From NCBI GenBank assembly GCA_949361645.1, contig OX442433.1:604110-668109 (forward strand): a stretch of DNA of 64,000 nt, given 5' to 3'. Shown one piece after another: positions 11,828-23,304 of this stretch. Origin of the DNA: Spongilla lacustris (lineage: Eukaryota > Porifera > Demospongiae > Spongillida > Spongillidae). The notes beneath the pieces are model-generated. The model had not been told where the DNA came from, did not search any database, and worked only from the letters and a program-made list of their open reading frames with translations. The translations under genes were made by a program, and so were the position numbers. How positions within the stretch are numbered: the first letter of the stretch is position 1; each line of letters begins with the position of its first letter.

Positions 11828-12221
11828 ATGCCTTACGTCGTGATCAGCACGAAGACAAGACTGGCAAGTTAACCGCACTACTGATTAAAAAAAAACCTTA
11901 CAGCCACGCTGCGTGCAGGAATGCGGGCCCACCATCTGTGGAGACGAATGGAGTGATCCTGAACTAATGGCGTACTTGGAGGCACAGAAAAGAGTCGAAC
12001 TAGGTGACAACTTGTAAGTCCTATGTGCAAGTGCCAGATTAAAAAGTTATATGGATACATATGTCATCTTATGGTACAGTACATCCTATGTCAGTCCGTA
12101 CGCGGCCAGGGTGATACTGAACAAGCTGGAGGCTGTAGGGTATCGAGTCATAACTAGCGCGGGACCCGGGCAGACCTGCATTTGGACACTATACAAACCA
12201 CTGAACAACGAAGTTGCTTAA
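11828..12221 (+). CDS. GCHFR: GTP cyclohydrolase I feedback regulatory protein (GFRP)
   Basis: GFRP binds GTP cyclohydrolase I and mediates its inhibition by tetrahydrobiopterin and stimulation by phenylalanine. Three exons: 11828-11863, 11919-12013, 12080-12221, giving 90 aa (the family is about 84). The start MPYVVISTKTRLECGPT, the GDEWSDPELMAYL block and the end YRVITSAGPGQTCIWTLYK align without gaps to vertebrate GFRP (MPYLLIST, GDEQSDPELM, GQTLVWCLHK). The first intron has a GC donor (CTG then GCAAGT); this is the only choice that preserves the alignment. The stop is 20 bp from the CPSF1 stop on the other strand, so the two 3' UTRs must overlap. Confidence 0.93.
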
Positions 12222-12241
12222 TGAAATGTGATTGTGCGACG

Positions 12242-12632
12242 TCAAAAATGAGCAGTGACTTTGTCAATTTCCTTCAAGTCCTCTAGTATCTGCGTTGGGC
12301 TTGTACCAATCTGTTTAGCGAAGTCGGTCTTGTCTTTCCAGCTAAGCTGGGTGTATCGCCACAGCAGTTCACCATCTAACATGTTACGTTGGGGACAGTA
12401 GAGGATTGGTTGACTAGAACGGAACATTCTGTTTTGGGAAGCAACCTCATAAAATCTCCCACGGCAACGTTCAGACATACCTGTATGACTTTGGATTAAG
12501 GCCTGCAGTATGGGGTAGACCCTGCAACAGCCGTATCTGCAACATATGGAGCCTTCGAAATGTTTTTTCGGTGATGGGCAGCACCAATCCTATTCTTCCA
12601 TCCAAGGCAGCTGTGCAGATAGGAAAGATTCA

Positions 12633-12699
<67 letters not shown>

Positions 12700-13196
12700 T
12701 GTGTGTGTACCCAAAAAGGTGACATGTCTCTTGTCTGTCATCAGCTGCTTCACGTCCCTTGGTGCCCCAAGGGGTGCAGAGCTCTTGGTCTGCACGTGAA
12801 AGAAGGTGTTGACGTGGGCACCGACATTAAAGTCGGTCCTGCGTGTGAGGTATAGTCCTCCATAGCTCTCTGGTACTGGCAGGGGGATAACGTTATGTGT
12901 AAAAGCAGCAAGCTGTCGAGGTCATGTCACAAACTCATACGACGATACTCACACTCTGGTTGGTACTGCAGCAACATAAGGTTCTGTTGGTCATCTGACA
13001 CTGCATGCAGGGAGGGAGGGAGGGAAATGGAGTCAATGAAGAGCCCAACATTACGACAGGCTCCTAACCCATGAAGCTAAGCTGATGTCCATCAATGACG
13101 TAGCCACAGGCGTAGACATTTGCGGGGAGGGGGTCCTGACTGATCAAGGACAATGTCTTCAGATTCTCCTGCAAAGGAATAATGTCCCCAAGTTTA

Positions 13197-13271
<75 letters not shown>

Positions 13272-16068
13272 CACCACACACCTGATAACGTAGCAGCTGC
13301 ACACTCCTCGTAACGTCTCCAATAAGAATGAAATTCTTAAGTGCGTGAGCTGTGTGCACATATATCTCAGTGTCGATGAAAGCCACACCCACCAGATCCT
13401 TATTATCTTTGAAGTGCCACATGAAGATCTATAGGCCATTATCACAGGGAGAGGATAGATGTGTAACATCATGTGGGAGGAGGTCATCATCACAGGGAGA
13501 GGGGAGATGTGGGAGGAGGGGGAATATCACCATGGGTCACTAACCTTCTGTCCCATGCAGCTGAGCAGGAGTCCTTCCACTGCCTCTAATGCTGAGATAG
13601 GCCCCTTCTGTTCTTGATTGTACAGGCACTGGGGAGGAGGGGAAGAAAGGAGGGGGAGGAAGGAGGGGGAGGAAGGAGGGGGAGGAAGGAGGGGGAGGAG
13701 GTCGGGTAGGATACACATATGGTAGTTCTTTACCTTAAGCTTGTGTTTGGTTAGTGGTTTCCCAGGCTCAGGAATGACTTCAGTCACATCAAAGATAAGA
13801 ATCTGAAAAAAAAAAAGAAAAAGAAAAAAAAAAAAAAATGAAGTGAACCAACCATTGGACACATAGCTGTTGACAACTTCCCCCACCTTTCCTCTACAAG
13901 TCACATCTTCCCCACAGACTGTGGTGGCCCCCAGTACAATGAACTCTTTGCGTCCACTCAATGTCTCCTGACTCCGTAGTCTAAGAACCTTCATCGACGT
14001 TACTCGATCAAGATGTTCCAGACCAAACCTGAGAGGTGAGAACCATGTTAATCTTTACAGGTATGTGTGTGCATGTGTATGTGCGAGTATGCGTGTGTGT
14101 AATACATGTACATGCATGTGTGTAATACATGTACATGCATGTGTGTAATACATGTACATGCATGTGTGTAATACATGTACATGCATGTGTGTAATACATG
14201 TACATGCATGTGTGTAATACATGTACATGCATGTGTGTAATACATGTACATGCATGTGTGTAATACATGTACATGCATGTGTGTAATACATGTACATGCA
14301 TGTGTATGTGCGAGTATGCGTGTGTGTAATACATGTACATGCATGTGTATGTGCGAGTATGCGTGTGTGTAATACATGTACATGCATGTGTGTGCAATAC
14401 ATCTGTACACATGCATGTGTGTGCAATACATGTACATGCATGTGTATGTGAGAGTATGCGTGTGTGTATAATAATTACATATGGGGTATGTTATGCAGTT
14501 GATAGGTTAAAAAGGCCGAAAAGTGAGACGGGAGTACAGAGATTCTCACTTGGTGTGTGGCACAGCTTCCCAGCTCTGAGGGGAGTACAGCTGAAGGAAG
14601 AACTTGTTCTCCGAGGGATAAGGAAATTGATCGTCTCTCTCCACGGGGTCCATCTGCTCCATCTCATCTCCATTGAGTCGAGGCACCATTGTCACGTGAG
14701 ACGAGTCACTGGTCACAACTGCGTGGGTCTGGGTACCGGTTGCACCCTTAGCTTCATGGCCCATGGACTGATGGGCACTACTACCTTACCTTGCTTTCCA
14801 TGTGGTACGATACAAAATGTGCTGTATTCTTGAGTGGGACCTTTCTCACAGGCCAATAAGAATCATATGATAGGTGCGAAGGAAGTACACATATGCGCAG
14901 TTCACCCTGAAAGGAAACAGCAGTGGCTTGTGTACATATGGTATTAGTAGTGTTCATGCCTGTGCTACCCTCATTTGAAGTGCAGCGATTAGTTAATTGC
15001 ATTGTTGCCAGGTAACAGTTAAATAGCTGACAATAACAGCACAGTGCTCCAGATACCCTCAAATATAAATACTGCCACCTGTCGCAATGAATCAGCCTCC
15101 AGATGGTGAGTACATAATTTATTACATTGTTGCTAGGTAACATTTAAATGGCAGATGATAACATCAGAGTGTTGACTTGCACACTCCCTTAAAACCCCCT
15201 TTAGAAGAACCAGCACATCTTAAAGCGCGCAACAAACCTTTTCCCCTTGCTTAAATATGAATTCAAATTATGAAGTTTAGCCAAACCATTATTTGAAAGT
15301 ACGAATCCATTATTAAAAAACAATTTAAAAATACGAATCCGAATATGAATGCAATCGCAACAATGGCTACTAGTACTATGAGACAGTGGAATTTCAGTAA
15401 AGCTGATCCGACAGGGAAGAGTCCCAACTACCCGAGGACCTAGCTAAATGCTTTGATATAGCAATACGCGTGCATTATGGTCACACTACGACGCTAGCAC
15501 CTAAATTCAAGTAGCAGTACAGCGTTTTGGCTGCTCTGAACATTTGACGTGCTGAAAAAGAAGTTACGTACATAATTTGCCATCGATTAAAAATATGAAT
15601 ACATTTTACAAATTCATTGTTATCATTCGTATTTAACTTCATCTCATGATAAAGATACAAGCTTGCGCATATACTTGTGCATATACTTGTGCATATACTT
15701 GTGCGTATACTTGTGCACATACTTATGAAGTATGCACACGCATCCTTTACATGCTCACACCCACTCACCCATCACACACACATGCACACACACACACACA
15801 CGCACACACACACACACTTGCTGCCAACCTCTGAGTTGAAGTAGAGAAAGCCTTTGGGACAGTTGACATTGTGGAAGGGCGCAAAGGATATCACCTCTCC
15901 ATCAATGGACATGGGGTGTATTTGAAGGGCAGCTCTGTGACTCATCAGCAGCCAATGGGGATAGGGACCACATATAAACACCCCATAGAGGCCGCCAACA
16001 TCTCTGAACTGCCTGAGTCGTGGTACAAATATGTGCTCTTTACGATCTGCATTCGTCTCTGTCCCATC

Positions 16069-16113
<45 letters not shown>

Positions 16114-17573
16114 TACATGGTGTGTGTGTGTATGTGGTGTGTATGTGGTGTGTATGTGCATGAGTGCAGATTAAAAATGGAGGTGGGGAGAAGGGAGGGT
16201 AAGGGGGATGACAGAGAAAAAAACCCCGGAAAAAAACCAAAAAACGCTGAGTTATGGTTTTACGAAATATATTCCAAATGACAACCCACCTGTTTGAACC
16301 AGTGGTGAGGGAATGAGTTTGGTAGCTTTCCTGTCACAGAGAAGGACCTTGTGCATTGCCTGCCATCAAAACAAAAGTCAGACCACTGGGGTAGGGGGTG
16401 GGGGGTGGGACTAAACCTTGCTGAAGCGAAGGTGGAGGTGACCTGGATTCTGAGATTGCACATGGGGGAAGACCTTGTACACAACAAGTTCCTGGTCAAC
16501 GAGTGCAAGGAGGTGTGGGTAGGTCCCATCCGGTCCAAGCCCTGCTATCAGAACCTCCTGCACAGACTGCTCATTGCTAGCGGTGGCAGCTGGAAGTGAG
16601 CTACCAAACGAAAAATTGAAAAGTTTCCGTGCTTATAGAAATGGTCGCAGCACCTGTTCATAGGACCACTGTCGATGAGGGTTCGACGAGCTGTGGAAAA
16701 GTTCCTTACGCAAAACACCAGTTGGAAGCTTGGAATTTGGTATATCTGTTGTGACCAAACAGCTCGACCCCACAATCAAAAGAGGCACCAGTCTTACCTC
16801 CAGGGAGCCATCTTCTCTACATATGACACACCAGTGTGACACAGGGTGGTTGCTCTTCTGGTGAGGAGAGGAATGCTGGCTAGAGTGATGTGGGTGGAGT
16901 ACCAAAAGATGTTCACTTAACAAGCATTCATGTACAGGTGTGGATATATAATGAAAACACCTCCTATGTATTCATCCAGACAACCTCTCCCAAAACAATT
17001 CTTCTGCCCAAAGTCCTTCTCTTTGCACCCAACTTCCCTCCCTCTCTCACTCCCCTACCTTTCCCCTCGCAATCACCTCATCTTACTCCCACCCACATTC
17101 ACTCTCCACTCACCTCCCACTCAGCTCCCTCACATACCTCCCCCACACTTACCTCCCCCACATTCACCCCCCACTCACCTCCCCCACACTCACCCCCACA
17201 TTCACCTCCCCCACTCACCTCCCACACTCACCTCCCCCACTCACCTCCCACACCCCCACTCACCTGTCCTCATTTTTCTCCTGCTTCACATCACCATACA
17301 ATAACTCATCTTCCTCATCAACACTCGACTGTGACATTTTCCCACTGCCTGAAGGTTGCTCAGAGATGGTGGCTGGCTGCTGTTCAGCGGCTTCTGTAGT
17401 GAAGAGGCCACTGCGGTCTGTGTACGCCGACATCACAACGATTGGTGAACCCTGTATAACAAGTCCCAGTATATGTGAAGGACACATACACACACACACA
17501 CACACAAACACATACATGTACACACACACACACAAACACATACATGTACACACACACACACAAACACATACAT

Positions 17574-17646
<73 letters not shown>

Positions 17647-17923
17647 TACATGTACACACATACACATGTACACACCCACCCCTACCTTTTTCACTTCAGG
17701 CCACTCAACCCCGAGTGAAACACTGCCATTCTCTTCCTTCAGCTCGAGCAAGACAACAGCTCCATCAACCAACAGGATGACGCCATATGGATCAGTAAGG
17801 TCACATGACTTCACCCCCCCTCCCATATCGAGAGGCTGGAAGTGCAGCTGTTGCTCTGACAACAAGCAAAGAAGAGCAAATGTAAGCCTTTGGATAAAGA
17901 AGGGCACACACGTGGACATACAC

Positions 17924-17985
<62 letters not shown>

Positions 17986-18023
17986 TTACATCACGTATAC
18001 ACACATGTACACACACATACACA

Positions 18024-18072
<49 letters not shown>

Positions 18073-18493
18073 TTACATCACGTATACACACATGTACACA
18101 CACATACACACAAACACACACACACACTTACATCACGTATACACATACACACACACGCACACATTTACATACACGTTTACACATACACACACACGTACAC
18201 ATTTACATACACGTATATAACACAGACACACCTGCATGTAGCAATCTCACATCTGTACAAGTAACCTTGTAGGGAGATAAGGTTCACTGTCAGCAATGCC
18301 CTCTAATACAAACCCCTTAACCCGCAATACCTGGACAATGTACCTCCCATCTCCCATATTTCCAACAAACACAGTGGGTGCCTGGGTGGCAAATCCAGAG
18401 GCATCCAGTTCTGTTATCTCCTGCCCTGTCCTAAGTACCTGAACAAGAGGAACAACTCAACCACACCCACGTATCATCACGCATGCACACACA

Positions 18494-18575
<82 letters not shown>

Positions 18576-21500
18576 ATAGTTGATTCTTGACGCCTCAATA
18601 TAAGAAAGCTGTGTGAATCAGACGTATCCTACAGAAGGGATAGCCATGTCAACAAACCACCACAGCCAACTGAGCATGTATAATGACCTGGTCATCTTTT
18701 GAGAACACGGTCCACATGTTGGTACACCCGGGCAGCTCAAACGTTGTGACGACCTGAGGTCGAACTCCCCTCTGCAAAGTGGAACAGTGGCTGAGGGCTC
18801 CTATCTATGCCCACAGTAGAGTGTACCTGCAGGACACTTAGAGCTCCATTCTTTCCATGGCCCGAGCAAGCCACCAACTCCAGCTCTATGCCACCCTGTG
18901 TGAACTGACCACATTCATTCAATTTAGATCAGAAACAATATACTAATTCAAATACCTACCTCTTCCTGCATGTGTGTGTGTTGTGTGTGCGTGTGTGTGT
19001 GTGTGTGTGCGTGTGTGTCGTGTGTATGTATGTGTGTGTGTGTGTGTGCGTGTGTGCGTGCGTGTGTGTGCGTGTGTATGTATGTGTGTGTGTGCGTGTG
19101 TGTGCGTGCGTGTGCGTGTGTGAATACAAGGAGGCAAACCAGTCTAACAAATAGACCACCGGCAGGTTTCCACTTACTGAAAGGAACACAGGCTCCCCAA
19201 GTGTAGCGTTGGCGATGGGACCAATATTCAGCAAGCTATCACACACCTTTTAATAACAATCATTAAGTGCCCCATGAGAACAGCTTGTTGTTTATGTCCA
19301 AAAACAACCACAAAAACAACCATAGCAAACAATCACCTCAAACTTGAAGGTGTGCAGTTGTGGTCCAGTCCGGGTGTCAATCCCATAGACCTCCAAGTCC
19401 TCCAAGTCTTCCCCTGTAGGAGGAGACGATAACTTCTCAACACCTTCTCCCTCACCCCCCACCCAACCCCCAGGGGCCATACCAATTGTTTGCTCCACCT
19501 TACGCTTCTTGCTGCTGCTATTCTCCAAACTGTCCTCTATTCCTCAACCGTACACAAGAATGTCAAAGAAACCTGGGAACCAAAATGACATACCGAAGTC
19601 ATGAGCCTTCCTGGTGTAGCTCAGCAGAATGGAATTTCCAAGACGAGATCCGAGGAAGAGATAGTTGCCTAGCAACTTGCAGATCTGCTCTTTGAAGATG
19701 TCACATGCCAATAACACCGGCACAATGCAGCTATGAAGAAAGGTTGGCTTACACAAGATGTGATGACGCTTGCTGCAACCTTCTCAAAGAGAATGTTTCG
19801 CACACCTCTCATACCGTCAGGAACCAGGGTGAACACAAAGCTGTGATAAGGGTGAGAAGGAGGAGGCAGGTAAGACCCAGGCAAAGAGGGAGAGACAAGA
19901 GGAGGGAAAGGGAAGAGAGAGGGGTAAGGAGGGAGGAGGGAAAGGGAAGAGAGAGGGGCAAGGAGGGAGGAGGGAAAGGGAAGAGGGAGGTGCAAGGAGC
20001 TAAGAGGCCTTACATCTCCCCTCCTCTAAGGGCAGCTACAAAGTGTTCATCAGAGACAAATACCGAATGGGAGCAGTCCATCGTGATACACAACGCTGTC
20101 TGCTTGCCTGCAGACAAAGAAGGGGCATTAATCACAAAGGACATACAACCACACCCAAACAACTTAACGAAGTGGAAAGTTTGAGGTGCTCTCAGCAGTT
20201 GAGTTGAGGGACACACCATATGGAGGGCTGCTCTGGTTCAAGTACAGCAAGGTATTAGCTCCAACAATCACCATTCCTCCTGTTTTGAAGACAGGAAGGT
20301 TCATTCTAAAGTCAGTACAGTACAGACTGGGCAACAAGCATCAGAACAACTATGGAACTGTCAGATTGACTGTTCATTAGATGAGAAAGGAACATTGCCC
20401 TTGACATAGTTCATCAGGTTTTTAAATTTTTTTTTTTTATGAGAGCCTGCAATTTCCTCTACAAAATTGTTCTTACGCATTGAAAATCTGAGTTGTCTAC
20501 CACGGGTTATAAGGGATTATCAGCCGCTGAGTTTTTAATTAGCTGCACATTTTCAGTGCAAGTGTTGAGCAATTTTTGCTTGTCCTGAAAAGTCGCAAAG
20601 AGATACTGAAAGTCCTGCTCCATTTGTGCATATTACTATACAACCATATAGACATTATAACCCACACCACACCCACCTCAAAGCCTTACCTATGGGCCGG
20701 GGGACACCACACCCACCTCAAAGCCTTACCTATGGGCCGTGGGACACTACACCCACCTCAAAGCCTTACCTATGGGCCGGGGGGGGGGGGGGGGGGGGGA
20801 CACACACTACACCCACCTCAAAGCCTTACCTATGGGCCGGGGGACAGGCAAGGCATAACAGCAGTCGAAAGGAAGGTTCCCGACAGTCCAAATTACAGGA
20901 CTGGTCCGATCAGATGTGTTGAGGGAAATGGCCACTATGCAGTGAGTGTCTCTGCGCAGTGTAATCCTCCTACAATGGGAGAAGTGATGGAGTGGAAGTA
21001 AGGGTAGGGCAGCATAAGTGAGGGTGTGGCAGGGTAAGTGAGGGTGGGGCAGGGTAAGTGAGGGTGGGGCAGGGTAAGTGAGGGTGGGGCAGGGTAAGTG
21101 AGGGTGTGGCAGGGTAAGTGAGGGTGGAGCAGGGTAAGTGAGGGTGGGGCAGGGTAAGTGAGGGTGGAGCAGGGGAAGTGAGGGTGGAGCAGGGTAAGTG
21201 AGGGTGGAGCAGGGTAAGTGAGGGTGGAGCAGGGTAAGTGAGGGTGGAGCAGGGGAAGTGAGGGTGGAGCAGGGGAAGTGAGGGTGGAGCAGGGTAAGTG
21301 AGGGTGGAGCAGGGGAAGTGAGGGTGGAGCAGGGGAAGTGAGGGTGGAGCAGGGTAAGTGAGGGTGGAGCAGGGTAAGTGAGGGTGGAGCAGGGGAAGTG
21401 AGGGTGGGGCAGGGTAAGTGAGGGTGTGGTATGGGTAAGTGAGGGTGGAGCAGGGGAAGTGAGGGTGGAGCAGGGTGAGGGTGGGGCAGGGTGAGGGTGT

Positions 21501-23304
21501 GGCAGGGGAAGTGAGGGTGTGGTATGGGTATCACCTCAAAAAAAAAAAACCCCCCGCAGGCTTTCAGTGCTTTCTGAACTGAATCATACATTTGGCATCA
21601 TATTCACTTGTATACTTAAGACTGTATGGCCAACTCACCAATAACCCAGCTCAGATGATGCCCTCCTCCCCAGACAACCACCCTGCCCATGGTAATGCCC
21701 TCCTCCCCAGACTTACCCAGCCCACGTTGGGATTGGCTCGTACAAAAGGAACACAGTAGGGCTGTTGTAGCCATGGAGGAACTGGATGTCCTTCACATTA
21801 CACACCTTCTCGGTCAGGGACTGGAGTTCCACAGTGTAGCTGGGAAGAAAGTCCCTGGTGTGCCCAGCACTGGTGCAAAGGAAGGACACACCAGATTACA
21901 AAGATAAAGGAGTGTCCTCAAAACACCAGCACAATTTCCATGCATTGTAACTTCTCAACATAGGGGTGTGACAAGGGAAGGTGGAGTGGTGGGGAGGTGA
22001 GGGAGGTGGAGTGTTACCTGGGTGTGGTGGGGAGGTGAGGGAGGTGGAGTGTTACCTGGGTGTGGTGGGGAGGTGAGGGAGGTGGAGTGTTACCTGGGTG
22101 TGGTGGGGAGGTGAGGGAGGTGGAGTGTTACCTGGGTGTGGTGGGGAGGTGAGGGAGGTGGAGTGTTACCTGGGTGTGGTGGGGAGGTGAGGGAGGTGGA
22201 GTGTTACCTGGGTGTGGTGGGGAGGTGAGGGAGGTGGAGTGTTACCTGGGTGTGGTGGGGGAGGTGAGGGAGGTGGAGTGTTACCTGGGTGTGGTGGGGA
22301 GGTGAGGGAGGTGGTGTTACCTGGGTGTGGTGGGGAGGTGAGGGAGGTGGAGTGTTACCTGGGTGTGGTGGGGAGGTGAGGGAGGTGGAGTGTTACCTGG
22401 GTGTGGTGGGGAGGTGAGGGCGGTGGAGTGTTACCTGGGTGTGGTGGGGAGGTGAGGGAGGTGGAGTGTTACCTGGGTGTGGTGGGGGAGGTGGGTTCTT
22501 GCTCATCAAAGACAACATCTTGTCTGAAGGGCAGCACAGCCAGGTGGGTTCCATAGACAATCATGGCTGCACAGCGTCCATCTGGATCCACCCTCACAAC
22601 TGGTCGGTGATAGTTGTTGACCAACCCTCCCTGGGGGAAAGGAGAAGGTAGGGCAGTTCAGTCAGCTACAGCTAAAGCTTACCGTGAGCTCATCTTCCTC
22701 AAAGCAATGTAAGGAAACAGTTCTCAGGTCATTGTTTTCTGGATCATATTCCACCAAGGACAACTAACCATGGAGATGCAATATATTACATTGCATTATC
22801 TATTTAAACGCAAGCAGAAAATCACCTTGGCATCCTTGAAACTAAGCAGCAATGTATCTCTCTTTGCTTGAGAAAGCTGGACCTTGTCTAACGACTGCAC
22901 GTTGCCGTAAAGCTGGTATTCGCCCGCCAAAACCAGCTGGGCGCCTGCACAATAACGTCATCCAACTACACTTCTGCGTACCCAGTCTCACCTGTACTAC
23001 TCCTCGCGCTCTCGGGTTTTGACTAGGGCAATAGGAGTTCGTGTGCGTGTGTGTGTGAGAGAGAAAAAAAACCAAGAGAGCGGCGAGCGAGGAAGGGTGA
23101 ATGTGAATAAGATAATAAGATACGTGTCGTGTACCACTGTATGGGTATATAATTTATGTAGCTACCTACCGAATGCAGGTCATAGACCCTAAGTGCCGAT
23201 GTCGCAGCCACTACCAGACTTTTTCTGCAGGCGTCGAAGAAGTGACACTCAATGCAGTGCTCGACTCCCGTAGGAGGGTGCACTTCTCGATAAATTGTGT
23301 ACAT
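12242..23304 (-). CDS. CPSF1: Cleavage and polyadenylation specificity factor subunit 1 (CPSF160)
   Basis: CPSF1 is the beta-propeller scaffold of the complex that recognises AAUAAA. It has 37 exons: 23170-23304, 22992-23022, 22826-22944, 22683-22763, 22473-22630, 21717-21839, 20830-20969, 20169-20279, 20014-20107, 19753-19840, 19594-19684, 19337-19536, 19178-19246, 18960-18965, 18827-18904, 18688-18771, 18575-18628, 18331-18438, 18232-18265, 17686-17855, 17264-17451, 16798-16879, 16654-16745, 16417-16600, 16290-16359, 15829-16046, 14790-14906, 14550-14728, 13887-14028, 13734-13802, 13545-13628, 13282-13428, 13069-13168, 12953-13000, 12711-12875, 12481-12610, 12242-12428. The total is 4176 nt (1391 aa; human about 1443). 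Landmarks: [74 protein letters not shown] and DKVTAHF at the end. A few acceptors (exons 11 and 35) are less certain. Confidence 0.95.
12636..12708. repeat. (GT)n microsatellite in CPSF1 intron 35
   Basis: Begins right after the exon 35 donor; on the sense strand the intron starts GTACACACAC and continues as (CA)n. Confidence 0.95.
13199..13266. repeat. (CA)n microsatellite in CPSF1 intron 32
   Basis: On the sense strand this is (GT)n beginning a few nt after the exon 32 donor (CAG then GTGTGTGGTG). Confidence 0.95.
13624..13700. repeat. GGGGGAGGAAGGA minisatellite in CPSF1 intron 30
   Basis: Purine-rich 13-bp units on the plus strand. On the sense strand they form the pyrimidine tract directly before the exon 31 acceptor. 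Confidence 0.8.
14090..14475. repeat. 23-bp minisatellite in CPSF1 intron 28
   Basis: About nine perfect copies of a 23-bp unit containing AATACATGTACATGCATGTG, flanked by variant units with TATGTGCGAGTATGCG. The core ATGTACAT is self-complementary. Long ORFs through it (both strands) are repeat translations. Confidence 0.9.
14907..15828. other. Large CPSF1 intron 26, no gene seen
   Basis: A 922-bp intron, long for this locus. It contains a near-duplicate pair around 14995-15060 and 15121-15160 (TTGTTGCCAGGTAACAGTTAAAT versus TTGTTGCTAGGTAACATTTAAAT) and a four-unit CATATACTTGTG repeat (15665-15725) followed by CA-rich DNA. This looks like a small decayed insertion, and no exon fits inside. 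Confidence 0.5.
17040..17263. repeat. Degenerate minisatellite repeating the CPSF1 exon 21 donor
   Basis: On the sense strand exon 21 ends GACAG and the intron begins GTGAGTGGGGG. That GGTGAGTGGGGG-like unit then recurs about a dozen times with variation over 220 bp, so many donor-like GTGAGT sites follow the real one. Confidence 0.75.
17490..17680. repeat. (CA)n with CATACATGTA interruptions, CPSF1 intron 20
   Basis: Compound dinucleotide array following the exon 20 donor at 17685. It includes an uninterrupted (CA)n core at about 17575-17640. Confidence 0.9.
17935..18225. repeat. (CA)n-based higher-order repeat, CPSF1 intron 19
   Basis: Blocks of (CA)n alternate with a conserved spacer (TACACTTACATCACGTATAC) at least three times, so the whole 100-bp block appears to have been duplicated. 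Confidence 0.85.
18497..18574. repeat. (CA)39 array that forms the CPSF1 exon 17 donor
   Basis: On the sense strand exon 17 ends ACTATG and the intron is an uninterrupted (GT)n array from its first base, so the 5' splice site is part of the microsatellite. Confidence 0.85.
18960..18965 (-). CDS. CPSF1: 6-nt microexon of CPSF1 (exon 14, Glu-Glu)
   Basis: GAAGAG sits between TGCAG and GTAGGT. It supplies the two glutamates seen in human CPSF1 between FLS and F (FLSEEF); exon 13 ends FLS and exon 15 starts F, both in phase 0. Skipping it would remove exactly two residues. Confidence 0.65.
18968..19122. repeat. (TG)n/(TGCG)n microsatellite, CPSF1 intron 13
   Basis: Imperfect array immediately upstream (sense) of the 6-nt microexon. 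Confidence 0.9.
20672..20850. repeat. Four tandem copies of the CPSF1 exon 7 3' edge plus donor
   Basis: The unit CACCTCAAAGCCTTACCTAT plus GGGCC recurs at about 20676, 20717, 20757 and 20817. On the sense strand each copy reads CGGCCCATAG then GTAAGGCTTTG, i.e. the last bases of exon 7 followed by its donor. A poly-G run (20779-20799) separates two copies. Confidence 0.85.
20998..21530. repeat. 20-bp minisatellite in CPSF1 intron 6
   Basis: About 25 copies of AGGGTGGAGCAGGGTAAGTG with a few variants (GGGG, TGTGGC). On the sense strand it is C-rich and ends about 29 nt before the exon 7 acceptor, in the place of a pyrimidine tract. Confidence 0.95.
21975..22480. repeat. 38-bp minisatellite repeating the CPSF1 exon 5 donor
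   Basis: About 13 copies of a 38-bp unit starting GTTACCTGGGTGTGGTGGGG. On the sense strand every copy carries CACACCCAG then GTAACACTCC, identical to the end of exon 5 and its donor. Confidence 0.95.

Noticed and set aside
14008..14441. Overlapping minus ORFs rich in MYMYYTHAC
   Set aside because: Translation of the 23-bp minisatellite in a CPSF1 intron.
20935..21591. 218-aa Pro/Leu/His-rich minus ORF
   Set aside because: It is the 20-bp minisatellite plus intron; only 20830-20969 is real CPSF1 coding sequence.
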